The notes below the pieces were generated by a model. The model searched no databases. It was not told where the DNA came from and saw nothing but the letters and a program-made list of their open reading frames with translations. A DNA stretch of 64,000 bases from Hybos culiciformis (taxonomy: Eukaryota; Arthropoda; Insecta; Diptera; Hybotidae), in assembly GCA_964007475.1 (NCBI GenBank), contig OZ023275.1:12255829-12319828 (forward strand), read 5' to 3'. Shown here in pieces: positions 53,001 through 61,100 of the stretch. How positions within the stretch are numbered: position 1 is the first letter of the stretch; every line of letters begins with the position of its first letter. A program made the position numbers and the translations under genes.

Positions 53001-54016
53001 AGTTTTAGTTTTAAATTAAAACGTTTCCTTTTATTAAATTAAAACTTCGCAAGCTGCTTTCTTTAATCTATCGAAACCAGCATCTGAGCAACATCCCTAA
53101 AATATAAATATCTAAACCACTTTAATATTATATCTTTTTTTTATTTAGTTTAAATTTTATGCAATATATAATTAAGCATCAACTATCTACCTATATCAAA
53201 ATTTTTTGCAATTTTGAATGTGTAAATTATTTTTGGAATTAAAAATTAAATTCAAATGGATAATAGACTAAAATGAGAATGTAGCCAGATTTATTCTTTT
53301 TTCTTTTTAATACATTTAACAAAAAATTTTATTAAGAATGTTATTAGACCTACCTTCTTTTTTAGATAGTTTTAGACTTTTGTATACTTTGTCTATCTAA
53401 CATGTCGAAATAGAAATAAAGAATAAAACATTACTTCCTCCTAAATATCCTTAAAACAACCGATTCAGGCTTCTTATGACTTTTTGTTTAAATTAAAAAA
53501 CCACAAGAAATAGATTCATGATGAATGTAGGTCAGTATGTAGGTACTTACCTATCACGGCTTAGTTTGTCTCCAGAGCAATTTTTTTCTTTCTGACTACA
53601 TTGGTATCTAGATAGGTATAACCTAATTCTAAAATAAGATCCAAATTGTCGACAAAATAAGGATTGCTTAATACCTACTACGACCTTCTCTAATCGTAAA
53701 AATGTATTAAGTCTTTAATAAATCAAACATAATTTTTTGCCCATCAAAAGAGTGTAGATTCATATGCCAATTGACCACAACAAAACTAAACACTTACTTG
53801 ATACTTAATCCGGTTGATGCCTTGCAATTTAAGAGCACGCCAATTTAAAACCAGCAAGCAACATTGCGATGAATCCCATGAAAATAATAAATCATCCTGA
53901 GATTCAAGCAAATTATGAGTTAAATTTTTATTGAGCGGCAAACCATCTCGAATTATTTCAAACATTTCACTTTTATTTAATGACAAAACATCCGTACACA
54001 CACTTGGTGGCGACAT
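602..54016 (-). CDS. Nup88: Nucleoporin Nup88 (11 coding exons)
   Basis: Nup88 is a nuclear pore component on the cytoplasmic face; in animals it partners Nup214 and CRM1 and affects nuclear export (Drosophila name: members only). Coding exons on the minus strand: 54016-53798, 26345-26176, 3337-3212, 2946-2536, 2442-2274, 2200-2058, 1994-1891, 1743-1131, 1032-873, 811-723, 665-602. They total 2268 nt, or 755 residues plus stop; human NUP88 is about 741. Every junction is GT-AG and keeps frame. Recognisable family segments include ELPKRWG (109-115), SLGE.AVDFD in exon 4, [10 protein letters not shown] in exon 5, and QVLREQY followed by [10 protein letters not shown] (about 633-642). The N-terminal ~550 residues should form the beta-propeller and the rest a coiled coil. 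The start is fixed by an in-frame TAA at 54055-54053 with no other ATG between. Introns 1 and 2 are enormous. Confidence 0.95.
723..811 (-). CDS. Nup88: Nup88 exon 10 (residues 706-735)
   Basis: An 89-nt exon with acceptor CTTTTAG. It encodes [15 protein letters not shown], the counterpart of LSAYQRKCIQSILKEE at the vertebrate C terminus. Donor is a strong GTAAGTTT at 722-715; without splicing the frame would close at ATG TAA immediately. Confidence 0.87.
873..1032 (-). CDS. Nup88: Nup88 exon 9 (residues 652-705)
   Basis: A 160-nt coiled-coil exon with acceptor TTTTTAG. It encodes a Lys/Glu-rich helix ending [10 protein letters not shown], like the vertebrate TMKKDYQQQKM. Donor is GTAAAC (872-867). 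If intron 9 were retained the protein would end two residues later (VN, then stop), so a 707-residue form is possible. The conserved continuation in exons 10-11 favours splicing. Confidence 0.88.
1131..1743 (-). CDS. Nup88: Nup88 exon 8 (residues 448-652)
   Basis: The largest Nup88 exon (613 nt). It carries the last propeller strands and the start of the C-terminal coiled coil. The segment [16 protein letters not shown] matches KHIRSILQRSVANPAF of vertebrates. From about residue 573 the protein becomes charged and helical ([20 protein letters not shown], then [15 protein letters not shown] at about 633). Donor GTAAGA is at 1130-1125; reading on would stop at once. The plus-strand frame over 1479-1727 is an antisense shadow. 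Confidence 0.95.
1891..1994 (-). CDS. Nup88: Nup88 exon 7 (residues 413-448)
   Basis: A 104-nt exon with a long T-run acceptor (TTTTTTCAG) and donor GTAAGT (1890-1885). It encodes [20 protein letters not shown], matching the family segment [20 protein letters not shown]. It leaves in phase 1. Confidence 0.93.
2058..2200 (-). CDS. Nup88: Nup88 exon 6 (residues 366-413)
   Basis: A 143-nt exon with acceptor TTTTTCAG and donor GTAAAAG. It encodes [14 protein letters not shown], the counterpart of YVFECVELELAL in vertebrates, followed by a shortened loop. It leaves in phase 2. Confidence 0.93.
2274..2442 (-). CDS. Nup88: Nup88 exon 5 (residues 309-365)
   Basis: A 169-nt exon with acceptor TTTTTAAG and donor GTATAT. 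It encodes [20 protein letters not shown] and then [16 protein letters not shown], closely following the human LGPLPMHP...DNYGYDAC and LVIATESGMLYHCVV. It ends in phase 0 after a short acidic stretch (ENDEAEQ). Confidence 0.94.
2536..2946 (-). CDS. Nup88: Nup88 exon 4 (residues 172-309)
   Basis: A 411-nt exon opening with RLYSETTLR. It has a proline-rich and lysine-rich linker (around residues 186-205), then [14 protein letters not shown], a conserved Nup88 segment, and a less conserved Asn/Gln/Ser-rich loop before [15 protein letters not shown]. The acceptor (ATTTAATGATTAG) is weak for this gene because it lacks a T run, but the frame and homology leave no alternative. Donor is GTAAAT (2535-2530). 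Confidence 0.92.
3212..3337 (-). CDS. Nup88: Nup88 exon 3 (residues 130-172)
   Basis: A 126-nt exon with acceptor TTTCCAG and donor GTAAGA (3211-3206). It encodes the propeller strand with [11 protein letters not shown] and [10 protein letters not shown], matching the family pattern in which a WHP/WYP motif is followed by a hydrophobic run and SDN. It enters and leaves in phase 2. Confidence 0.93.
7590..7612. repeat. (ATT)n microsatellite
   Basis: Seven to eight uninterrupted ATT units. It underlies the Ile-rich minus-strand ORF nearby, which is therefore not a gene. Confidence 0.9.
8120..8179. mobile_element. Short TTAGG-rich interspersed insert with flanking duplication
   Basis: A 60-bp GC-richer stretch opening with GTTAGGTTAGGTTAGATTAGG and continuing GTAGCGGCT...CACTTAGGCC. 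It is flanked by TAAGACGACA at 8110-8119 and 8180-8189, a perfect 10-bp direct repeat; the match resumes for TTAG after one mismatch. Direct repeats of this size suggest a target-site duplication from retroposition. I remember similar GGTTAGGTT...GCGGCT...ACTTAGGCC repeats from fly genomes, but cannot verify that here. A short telomere-like array or a simple local duplication are alternatives. Confidence 0.55.
8851..8870. repeat. Tandem 10-bp duplication
   Basis: AGCTCACTAC occurs twice head to tail. Confidence 0.9.
9270..9323. repeat. Three near-tandem copies of a 16-bp unit
   Basis: CCTTAACACCAAATCA occurs at 9270-9285, 9287-9302 and 9308-9323, separated by 1 and 5 bases. Confidence 0.9.
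11805..11971. mobile_element. Miniature inverted-repeat element (167 bp)
   Basis: Terminal inverted repeats share GCAGTCATAGTG followed by AAAAGGCA, with one mismatch between them over 21 bases. AGTATA flanks both sides (11799-11804 and 11972-11977), a likely target duplication. The inside is AT-rich and has no coding capacity. The superfamily cannot be assigned from the ends. Confidence 0.65.
13502..13530. repeat. (ATT)n microsatellite
   Basis: About ten uninterrupted ATT units. Confidence 0.9.
16445..16690. mobile_element. Inverted-repeat (foldback) element, 246 bp
   Basis: The ends CTGT(T/G)GCCACATGACATAA and the bases that follow, down to TAAGTCGA, form 32-bp inverted repeats that differ at three positions. 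The right arm contains a further palindromic stretch built from CGCCTAACTCGA and GACTTAAGCGG. No coding frame is present and no convincing target duplication is visible, so the outer limits are uncertain by a few bases. Confidence 0.65.
18280..18312. repeat. (AAT)n/(ATT)n microsatellite
   Basis: AAT units pass into about nine ATT units. It creates the Ile-rich plus-strand ORF in this area. Confidence 0.85.
20404..20429. repeat. Tandem 7-bp repeat
   Basis: AAGTGGT repeated about 3.6 times. Confidence 0.9.
21434..21464. repeat. Perfect 12-bp hairpin
   Basis: ATAATATACCTT and AAGGTATATTAT are perfect reverse complements around a 7-base loop (CACTTGG). Function unknown; it could be the remnant of an inverted-repeat element. 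Confidence 0.7.
22244..22303. repeat. Short inverted repeat, 60 bp
   Basis: AACTAATGTCT(T/C)TT at the left end is mirrored by AAGAGACATTAGTT at the right, with one mismatch. It may be a very small miniature element; no clear target duplication is seen. Confidence 0.45.
24433..24480. repeat. Tandem 20-bp repeat, 2.4 copies
   Basis: The unit CTTAATTTAACTTAAATTAA is repeated head to tail, with a partial third copy. Confidence 0.85.
26176..26345 (-). CDS. Nup88: Nup88 exon 2 (residues 74-130)
   Basis: An isolated 170-nt exon, 27.5 kb from exon 1 and 22.8 kb from exon 3. The acceptor is TTTCAG just above 26345 and the donor GTAAGT is at 26175-26170. The translation contains [20 protein letters not shown] followed by ELPKRWG, the most recognisable Nup88 propeller segment. 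This is what proves that exon 1 and the distant exons belong to one gene. It ends in phase 2 (two bases of codon 130). Confidence 0.94.
27262..27345. other. GC-rich island with nested hairpin
   Basis: Inside very AT-rich intron DNA sits CACCCGGCGCCCGTGGG, followed by nested inverted repeats: GGGTTTT (27278-27284) with AAAACCC (27313-27319), and GTAAGA (27285-27290) with TCTTAC (27299-27304). A CTCCCCCGATG stretch follows. I recognise no gene or RNA family. Confidence 0.5.
29926..30122 (-). mobile_element. Non-LTR-type retroposon 3' fragment, copy 1
   Basis: Flanked by a perfect 13-bp direct repeat ATGTTTGCATGTT (29913-29925 and 30123-30135). The inside is about 85-90% identical by eye to 36125-36320, in the same orientation. 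On the minus strand the element ends GGAAATAAATATGAATTG with a repeated GAATT tail, and it starts internally relative to copy 2. That is the pattern of a 5'-truncated LINE or SINE copy. No coding part is present. Confidence 0.75.
30403..30526. repeat. Tandem duplication of 62 bp
   Basis: Units 30403-30464 and 30465-30526 are identical except at one base (CAAATA versus CAGATA), indicating a very recent local duplication. Confidence 0.93.
31688..32193. mobile_element. Older foldback element interrupted by a hAT-like insert
   Basis: If the insert 31792-32171 and one copy of its 8-bp target are removed, the flanks form one inverted-repeat element. The left end runs TACCTAT...TACATGATCGGGTTGAG; the right end reads, on the opposite strand, TACCTAT...TACATGATAGGGTTGA. 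Further inside, GAGTTGAGTT pairs with AACTCAACTC. The reconstructed element is about 118 bp and non-coding. Outer limits are uncertain because the flanks are TA-rich. Confidence 0.6.
31792..32171. mobile_element. hAT-like miniature element (380 bp)
   Basis: Perfect 11-bp terminal inverted repeats TAGAGTCTCTG and CAGAGACTCTA are flanked by a perfect 8-bp target duplication CCTATCAT (31784-31791 and 32172-32179). Eight-base duplications and TAGAG/CAGAG ends are typical of hAT transposons. The subterminal DNA is packed with TCTCGAGA-type motifs, which could be transposase-binding repeats. No transposase frame is present, so it is non-autonomous. The minus-strand ORF at 31691-31894 is an artefact of these repeats. 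Confidence 0.82.
33300..33950. repeat. Local duplication, one copy interrupted
   Basis: Two diverged direct copies share TTTATAAACTT..AGCCT, GCATATATTCGA, ATATTRCACTATTGCAGGAA and TTGAAAACAATTACAAC. Copy 1 (about 33300-33775) carries the inserted element 33417-33677; copy 2 (about 33776-33950) does not. Apart from the insert each unit is roughly 175-215 bp. Confidence 0.7.
33417..33677. mobile_element. TA-flanked miniature inverted-repeat element (261 bp)
   Basis: Long inverted repeats beginning TCGTACCGTCCAAACATTAA extend roughly 100 bp on each side, with small differences, around a short centre. TA occurs on both sides. The neighbouring duplicate reads GGCATATATTCG where this copy has GCATA, the element, then TATATTCG, so the empty site with a single TA is preserved next door. 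TA duplication points to the Tc1/mariner superfamily. No transposase is present. Confidence 0.83.
35735..35958. mobile_element. hAT-like miniature element (224 bp)
   Basis: Inverted ends CAGAGCTGACT and AGTCAGCTCTG continue into AATTTAAGTATTTT-like arms. The flanks are TAGACTGA (35727-35734) and CAGACTGA (35959-35966), an 8-bp target duplication with one mismatch. The inside has repeated GTACCAGT/ACTGGTAC motifs in both orientations. It is non-coding. The ends differ from those of 31792-32171, so it is a different family. Confidence 0.78.
36125..36422 (-). mobile_element. Non-LTR-type retroposon, longer copy 2 (298 bp)
   Basis: Flanked by a perfect 14-bp direct repeat ATGTTTAGTTTATT (36111-36124 and 36423-36436). 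Its low-coordinate two thirds match copy 1 at 29926-30122; about 100 bp more are present at the minus-strand 5' end. It ends GGAAATAAATATGAATTG. No protein frame or tRNA-like A/B boxes are visible, so it may be the 3' end of a LINE or a SINE with an unrelated head. Confidence 0.78.
44277..44479. mobile_element. CATWGATT foldback element, 203-bp copy
   Basis: The ends CATAGATTAAGAATACAG and, inverted, CATAGATTAAAAGAATACAG continue through AGCTTCATACAACATT as about 60-bp arms. The flank ATTAAAC is duplicated exactly (44270-44276 and 44480-44486). A shortened relative lies at 63231-63293. CA...TG ends with a 7-8 bp duplication resemble P-superfamily elements, but that is only an inference. The minus-strand ORF at 44339-44539 lies largely in this repeat and is not a gene. 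Confidence 0.82.
48597..49156. repeat. GC-richer block, unidentified repeat remnant
   Basis: Clearly less AT-rich than its surroundings, with repeated TTTTCCG(G/A) motifs and two adjoining minus-strand open frames (106 and 80 codons). Neither opens with a good ATG across its length and neither shows a domain that I know. Composition suggests inserted DNA, most likely a degraded transposable element, but ends and family are not visible. Confidence 0.4.
49222..49500. repeat. Long inverted repeat (hairpin), arms about 116 bp
   Basis: Left arm 49222-49337 and right arm about 49382-49500 are near-perfect reverse complements, with few mismatches. They include ACTGAGGCCAGGCCGCATGA, CACACACAGAG and ATTTTTTGATTGGGAC. 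The spacer is 44 bp. Transcribed as part of the Nup88 intron, it would fold into a long double-stranded stem. It may be a foldback transposon or a hairpin-RNA locus. Confidence 0.8.
50014..50063. repeat. (AT)n microsatellite
   Basis: 25 AT units following a run of A. It produces the Ile-Tyr repeat ORFs on the minus strand, which are not genes. Confidence 0.95.
51038..51153 (-). mobile_element. tRNA-derived SINE (116 bp)
   Basis: On the minus strand an A box (TGGTGTAGTGG) is followed 34 nt later by a B box (GTTCGATTCC), exactly tRNA spacing. The acceptor and T stems do not pair, so it is not a working tRNA. The body ends in a short AT-rich tail. Flanks ATGTAAAAAAAAACACT (51021-51037) and ATGTTAAAGTAAACACT (51154-51170) match at 14 of 17 positions, a target duplication. 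Confidence 0.75.
51229..51270. repeat. Near-tandem duplication of a 23-bp unit
   Basis: ACTCATAACAATACTAATG occurs at 51229-51247 and again at 51252-51270. Confidence 0.85.
51346..51500. repeat. 16-bp satellite-like tandem array
   Basis: The unit ACTTATTTATTTATTT recurs with exact 16-base spacing (ACTT at 51357, 51373, 51389, 51405, 51421, 51437, 51453, 51469, 51485). That gives about 9.5 copies with almost no divergence. Confidence 0.95.
53798..54016 (-). CDS. Nup88: Nup88 exon 1 (residues 1-73)
   Basis: First coding exon; the ATG is at 54016-54014 in an A-rich context (AAAAAAATG). It encodes the start of the beta-propeller, including the segment DDLLFSWD, which aligns in style with GELFLWDG of the human protein. 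It ends in phase 0 after a CAA codon at a strong donor, GTAAGTG (53797-53791). The open frame runs only three codons into the intron before a stop. Confidence 0.93.
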
Positions 54017-54159
54017 TTTTTTACTTTTTTTGCTTTCGATTACAATGAATTTTTAATTAAGACAAATTTATAATTCAATTAAAATTAAAAAGTTTATTTT
54101 TTTAAATAAATTTGTTTTTAATTTATTTATTTTGATTTTTGATATTTTTTTTTAGGTTA

Positions 54160-54240
54160 TGTTATGTTTACGCCGAGATGTCAAAATTTACAAATCAAAA
54201 CAAATCACAGCGCCGCGCATCAGCTAATAGACTAACTATA
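54160..54240 (-). promoter_or_regulatory. Probable Nup88 promoter region
   Basis: A GC-richer patch about 150-220 bp upstream of the Nup88 ATG. On the minus strand it holds GATGCGCGGCGCTGTG, CATCTCGGCGTAAACATAAC and ATAACCTAA. Such composition in an AT desert, just upstream of a start codon, suggests a promoter. I see no certain TATA box or initiator. Confidence 0.4.
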
Positions 54241-54864
54241 TAAAAGAAAACAAAAATTTTATGTTAAAAACGGTAAGAAAAAAACCGTGAACTATAAAAA
54301 ATTTAAAAATAGAAAAAATATAGAGAAATATAGAGTTTATTTATATTGAACGATGAGGAACTTTTTTTTTTAATTTTTTTTTTTAATTTTTTTTTTAATG
54401 TTTTATTTTAATTATTTTTTTTAAGTCTTTAAATTCTTCTTTTTTTTTTGTTATTTGTCCATTTTATATTCACATTTGTAGTTTCTTTGATGTTGATCCA
54501 TATTACATTTTCTCTATGAGTTACTTATAACGACATGAAAAAAAATCAAAAGTTCGTATGTCTGTCTGATCCTTTCCAAGAACTTCTCAATTACATAATA
54601 TTTTTCTATATTGTATACGAATATATTGTATCTTAACTTATTCGTTACCTAATTTTATAAAGTACACTTATGAAATGTAAAATTAATCTGTATCATGAAA
54701 TATCAAAAACATTATTATCACTGCATGCATTTTTATGAAACAACAAATTTTAATTTTGATTTGAAGTTTAAATTAAGTCTTTATCTCCAAAACCTTCAAA
54801 CACCTTTATTAACTAAAAAAAACATCTTTAAAATTTTCAGTCGTTAATTAAATAGTTAAAAAAA

Positions 54865-54870
54865 TTTATT
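54865..54870 (-). promoter_or_regulatory. Candidate MTHFD1 polyadenylation signal
   Basis: AATAAA on the minus strand, about 165 nt past the MTHFD1 stop. Chance occurrence is likely in such AT-rich DNA. Confidence 0.3.
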
Positions 54871-55033
54871 TAAATAAATTGTCAAAAAAAATTATATCTT
54901 AAACATAATTCACACAGTAAATGTGTATACATACAGTATGAATGTAATATATCAACAACAAAAAAGAAATATATGTATATATATATAATTTCATAAAGCA
55001 AAAATTTTAAATTAAAAATTTCGTTCTTAAAAC

Positions 55034-55107
55034 CTAAAATAATCCTTCAATTTCCCCAGTTTCTGTATTTAAATCCATATCATAGAAGCAGGGCCTTGTT
55101 GCGAGAC
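55034..55107 (-). CDS. MTHFD1: MTHFD1 exon 11, terminal (residues 914-937)
   Basis: Encodes [20 protein letters not shown] and ends GLF at TAG 55036-55034, almost the same C terminus as the human protein. Acceptor TTTTTTTCAG. Confidence 0.95.
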
Positions 55108-58100
55108 CTGAAAAAAACAAAATACTTTATATAAAGAAATAAAATTTTAGAAAAAACACAAATTACCTGGCATTGTAGATATATCACCACATACAGCAAC
55201 AATAAATTTAGCTCCAGCTGATAAATACATATTATTGATTACTAATTTAAATCCTTTGGGAGCTCCTTTAATTCCTGGATCACCCGTTAAAGAAGCAGAA
55301 GTTTTAGCCATACAAATGGGTAATTTATCAAAATTCTATAAAATAAAATAATTTTTTTTACACATATTTATAAATTTATAATTTATAAGTTCTTGATTAT
55401 TTTTTCAATAACTTTACCTTCTCTGTGAGAACCTTTATTATATTCTCAACCTTTGATGAAACCTCAACCGATCCTGCTCCGTACATTTTGATAGCAATAA
55501 TATTTAATTTTTCTAAAATTGTTTGTCGTTCTTCGTTATATAAAAATTGGAAATTAGATTCTGAATAACTAGCTTCTACAACTTTTTCTGCAAGCTCGAT
55601 AGTTCCACTTCCTCCTTCACCCCAGCTTCTGCAGCTAACAACTGCAAATGCACCCTGACTCAATGCAGCTTTTTTAATAATCTCGTGTTCAAATGAACTA
55701 TCATTTACATGAGAATTTATAGCTACTACAACCGGAATACCAAATGTTTTTGCATTTTCAATATGCTGTAATAAGTTTGGAAGTCCGTTTGTAACTAATT
55801 GAACATTTTCTTGACTATATTCTTGTTTTAAAGGTGCGCCAGGTACAACCGGTGGACCACCTCCATGCATTTTTAAAGCGCGAACAGTCATAACAAGTAC
55901 AACACAGTCCGGAGATTTGCCTGATGCTCGACATTTGATATTGCAAAATTTCTCCATTCCAATATCAGATCCAAAGCCAGCTTCGGTTACCACAAAACCG
56001 TTTTCACCTACAAGTTTAAGCCCGATATCATCAGCTATAATTGAAGAACAACCATGGGCTATGTTAGCAAATGGACCAGTATGAACTAATACCGGTGTTC
56101 CTTCCAAAGTCTGCAATAAAGTAGGTTCAATTGCATCTTTGAGCAAAACGCATAAAGCCCCAGTCACTCCTAAATCATCGGCATTAATTGTCTCACCAGA
56201 TTTACTGAAAGCAACAACCATACTACCCAAACGCTCTTTCATATCAGAAAGATTCTTGGATAATGCTAAGACTGCCATTATTTCAGAGGCCACTGAAATT
56301 GTAAATTGCGTAGTACGTGTCAAATTCTTTTCTGTTGATGATTGGCCGATTGTAATTTTCCTCAGGTATCTGTCATTAAGATCTACTACTCTAGACCACA
56401 TTATTGTATCGGTGTCAATATCCAGGCGTGCAAATCTTTTTTTCTCCTCAACCGTCAACGAATCTGGATCCATTTTTTTTATATTGAGTTTAAGTAGCCT
56501 TTTTACTTGAATTTTCGAAAATTTTCGTTCTCCTTTTACTTTTGGAACTAAACGATCAAATAACGCTTCGTCACCTTGAGTCGCTTCATGAAATATCCTG
56601 GTGTCTAATTGTGCTGCTAGTAAATTATTTGCAGCGCTAATTGCATGAATATCTCCTGTTAAATGTAAGTTAAAATCTTCCATTGGAATGACTTGAGAAT
56701 ATCCTCCACCAGCAGCCCCACCTTTAATTCCAAAAGTAGGTCCTTGGCTAGGCTGACGTAGGCAAGCAATACTGTTCAATCCCCTATGAGCGCACAAAGC
56801 TTGAACTAAACCCACGCTTACAGTGCTTTTCCCTTCTCCAAGTGGGGTTGGAGTTATACTAAAAAAAAAAACAATTTGTTAAAATCAATGAAAAAATATA
56901 ACGCACATAATACTTTAATCTTCAAAGTAAAAATTGCTTGAAAATGTGCGAACAAAGTATCAAGACACTACAATATCAAAAGATACCTACCCTGCAACAA
57001 CAACATATTTTCCATCTTGCCTATTTCTAAGCCTTTGAAGAACGCTCAATGATATTTTTGCTTTCTTTGTGCCATACATAGACACTTCGCTTGGTAGTAA
57101 GCCAATTTCATCTGCTAATAAAGAAATGTTCTTTGGAACTTGACTTCTAGCAATTTCAATGTCACTAAAAATACAAAAAAATTATTTTCGGAATAATTAC
57201 TGCAGCATTTAACTATTTAACTAAAATATCTTAATTAAAAAAATCTTTAAACGATTATAATTCTTTATTCACCAATTTCGTTATTCTTAATTGTGTGTAC
57301 GCACAAAAATGATTTTATAAAAATATTGTAAAGATATGAATGTAATTTTAAAATAAGAACTTTAAATTTGATATCATTAGAAAGAATAAAGTTACCTTGG
57401 AACTGGGTTTATGATCTTTAAAGGTAAAGGATGTACGCTCCAACGCTCATTAGACACTTTCAACAATGCCCTTTGAGCAGACAACACAGTATTCTTCATC
57501 AGCATTGCGACCGTCATTGGACCAACTCCACCTGGCACCGGTGTTAAATACGACGCTACTTTTTCTGCTTCGGGAAAACAAACGTCACCCACTAATCTTT
57601 TACCAGATGATTTTGTTGGATCTAAAAAAAAATAAGGAATAAATTCTAACCCAAATTTATAAAATTAATAAATACGTTTTTATTTTATGCCTTAGTTCAT
57701 AGGTCCAGAAACCCGAGATTTAAATTTTAATTTCAATCAACAAATAAAATAAAATAGTTTCTTTCTGTGAGTCAAAACGGTTTATGCAACCATTCGAATA
57801 ATATTAATAATAATGCCTCGGTAAATATTAGTTCTGTAATCCAACTGTGTTTTCTTTTGAAATTCCTTCAATCAAATTTATTAAAAAATAACATTTCGTC
57901 ACTTTTTATAAGTTACTCAACACTTATAACATTAATTGATTTTTGATAATATATTTTAAAACTTTTTACTTTATCTAGAAAGGAAATTTAAATCCGGACA
58001 AACATAATAGATAGTGTTGTAAAAAGCTGAATAAAACAAATAACTTTTTATTACTTAGTAATTTTATTTCACTTCCGATCACTGCAGTAGTTAAAGCTTA

Positions 58101-61100
58101 ACTGTCGAACTACACTTCTACACGTTTTACATATTATTGTAATTGAATACGTTTATTACAGTTAGAAGTATCGTTATTGAGCTAAATATTGATCATCGTC
58201 AATCTCACAATTATTCGACACTAATGTTTGATTTTATGATTTTATTTAAAATTGATATAAATTATTTAATTTCACTAAAAAAATCATATTATTAAAATTT
58301 AAGAATTGTAAGTTATTAGCATCATTCGTAATGCGCAACAAAATCAACTAGTTGCAATTGCAAATACCTGAATATATAGTCTAATATGAAAACTAATTTC
58401 TTTATTTTATATAATTAATGTTCGATTTGAAATTAGTAAAAATAAAATATTTTAAATAAAAAATTCAACCGAAATTATTTTCGTGATTTTAATATCAAAA
58501 TCCAGAATGATATTAGATCTTTATGTATAAAAGGGGTTGCCTATTTATTAAATTTTTTTCACGAATAAAAAAATGTATTACACAAAGAAAATGGTAATGT
58601 ATTCCCAAAAAATTAGTAGGTACTAATTCTTATAGATATTTAAATTAAACAAAAAAATAAATTAGGTTAATGTATTACTTGATGTATGCACGTGTCTCCC
58701 AAATCTTATAAGTTAACAACAGTAAGCAATCAAATGTGGATTCGCGATGTATTTCTTATGTTAAATATCCTTCGATTTCAATAAATTAGACAATTTCCTT
58801 CCTTCATATTATTTATTTAATATGCTTATTTTGACGAGAAGTTTAAATCAGAAATAAATTGTACTTTGAAAAAATTAAAAAACATAACTAGAAATTTTCA
58901 GATATAATTTTGTTTTATTGTAATTTTTCGTTCATTCGCGAGAACCTGGTATTGGTATCTATTTGTTCGAAAAATTCCTAGTACCGATTAGTATGGGAGA
59001 ATTTTTTGTGGGGTGATTTCATTTATTTAGTTCAGGTTTGGTATTCAGATAAATATGTAAAAGCCAAAAAAAAAGAAAAAATCCAAATATAAAATATGCC
59101 TACTTTAGATACTATCTTCATAAATACAAAAAAATGAGCGGAATGGAATAATTTCGAAAATTTTGAAAATATTTTAAGGTAAATAACAAATAGAGATAAA
59201 TCGACACTGAAAGACGCGAATTGTGTTTGGTCCAATGCAAGTGGCAGAGTAAAAGGCGTTTTAAAGAATTTCTACAATATAAAATTTTGATTTGAATTAA
59301 CATAGTCTCCATTTAAATGGATCGTAATTGTTATATTTACCATACCGTTCGGCCTGTAAATTAAATATAATATAAATTTTTTTCAAATTGTAAATTAATA
59401 ATTTTCGTTGATTTTGATCTCGATTTTTAGATCAATAAAATTTGATATTTATATTAAAATCAGCATGCGAAATTATTTATATTGTTCAATCAATAGAAAA
59501 TTCATTTACTTTTCGCACTAATAACGATAATTAAAGCAATTGTAATCGTGATTTCACTTTTTTTTAAATCAATAATCTATCTCTCAATCCAAATAATTTA
59601 TAATCAAATAAACATACTTCTATTTAAGTAAAGAAACAAACTATACAAAATATTATGCCTATAAGTATGTACGTTGTTTTTTTTATTTTTGATACACATT
59701 GCTGACCTTTTTTTTTTTTGCTGATAATCTTCCGAATATTATTGTTTCATTTGAAAATTTTAAGATTAAAAAATTTTAATTCTTATCATCTGAATTTTAT
59801 AATAGCATACCTATGCTGTAGTGTGCTACTAACCTGGAATAACATTGATCCCGCAATCAATAACTACTGCTCCTGGTTTAATCCAATTGCCTCGAACCAT
59901 TTCTGGCCTTCCAATTGCAACAACTAAAATATCAGCTGTTCTAGTCTAAAAAATAAAAAAAAATGTATAAGCTTGGAACCACCCCAAATTGCTTATCGTT
60001 TTCACTTTAAAACTATTGGAGTTATTTACCAATATGCATAAGATATACATGTGTACACAAATGTAAATGTTTTTAAAATGAATCTGAATAATTAAAAGCA
60101 TAACTCACTTCTTCTGATAAATTTTTCGTTTTCGAATGACAAATAGTAACAGTAGCGTGATTCCATTTTAACAATTCAGCAACTGGTGTGCCAACAATTT
60201 TACTTCTTCCCAGAACAACAGCTTTTGCTCCTTCTATTTTAATTTTTGTAGACTCTGTAAATGTAATTATGAAAACCTCATTAAATAATATTTAAAATAG
60301 GTAAACATGTAATTTAGTCTCGGCTTTCAAAGTGTGATATTTTTTGATGTTAAATATTGATATAAGATTTGTAAGCTTTAATCATTTAAAATTTATACAC
60401 ATCATTCAAGCTCAAGCCCAATAACAACAAGATTATACACTATTATCTATTGTTATATAATATTGAATATTGTAACTACTTTCAAAAATTATTAAAATTA
60501 TTTTTAATTCTTTAATCCTTTCGTGTTTTCTCCCAAAAATTCGAAAAATTTTAAAAATAAAATTCAGCTAAATTTTCTTACTGATGAGCTCAATGCATCC
60601 GTTTGGAGTGCACGGCAAGAATCCATTCATGTCATTAACAGCGACTCTGCCTTCATTAACTGTTGCCAAACCGTCCACGTCTTTATCTAGAAATAACAAC
60701 AATTTTGAAAGTTTATTAAAGTTCAGCCAACTTTTTTTAATCTATTTATAAAACTAAAAATCTCTTTTTTTTCACTTACCTGCAGATACTGCATCAGTAA
60801 TCAAATGAGAATCAATAGGGTTGATAGAATCTAATGGCATTTGAACTATGATTCCATGAATATTCGGATCGCTGTTAAGGTCAGAAATCTGTAGAAAAAA
60901 AAATTAAATATGATATATATTAAAATACGTAATTCAAAATGGGTTTGAAGAAAACTTAATTACAGTTCAACTGAATATATAATTAGGAAAGAAGGCCATT
61001 AGCAGTGAAAATTTTAATTTATTTCAGTACACTTACCTTTGTTAATAATTCAAATTCCGTAATTGTATTTGGCAATTTAACATGCTGGGCTTCAATGCCG

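Larger units (their letters stand above)
26346..53797 (-). other. Nup88 intron 1 (27.5 kb)
   Basis: A 27,452-nt phase-0 intron with donor GTAAGTG and acceptor TTTCAG. No nested gene is supported. It is rich in small mobile elements: two retroposon copies (29926-30122, 36125-36422), hAT-like miniature elements (31792-32171, 35735-35958), a TA-flanked miniature element (33417-33677), a 203-bp foldback (44277-44479), a long hairpin (49222-49500) and a tRNA-derived SINE (51038-51153). Long stretches such as 37000-44000 show only AT-rich sequence to my eye. Confidence 0.85.
54017..55033. other. Intergenic region between MTHFD1 and Nup88
   Basis: About 1 kb separating two genes on the same strand. 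The high-coordinate side should hold the MTHFD1 3' UTR, the low-coordinate side the Nup88 promoter and 5' UTR. The middle (54300-54480) is poly-T and poly-A rich. No other exon is seen. Confidence 0.7.

Noticed and set aside
56139..56510. 123-codon plus-strand ORF
   Set aside because: Antisense to the conserved ligase exon of MTHFD1; no recognisable domain.
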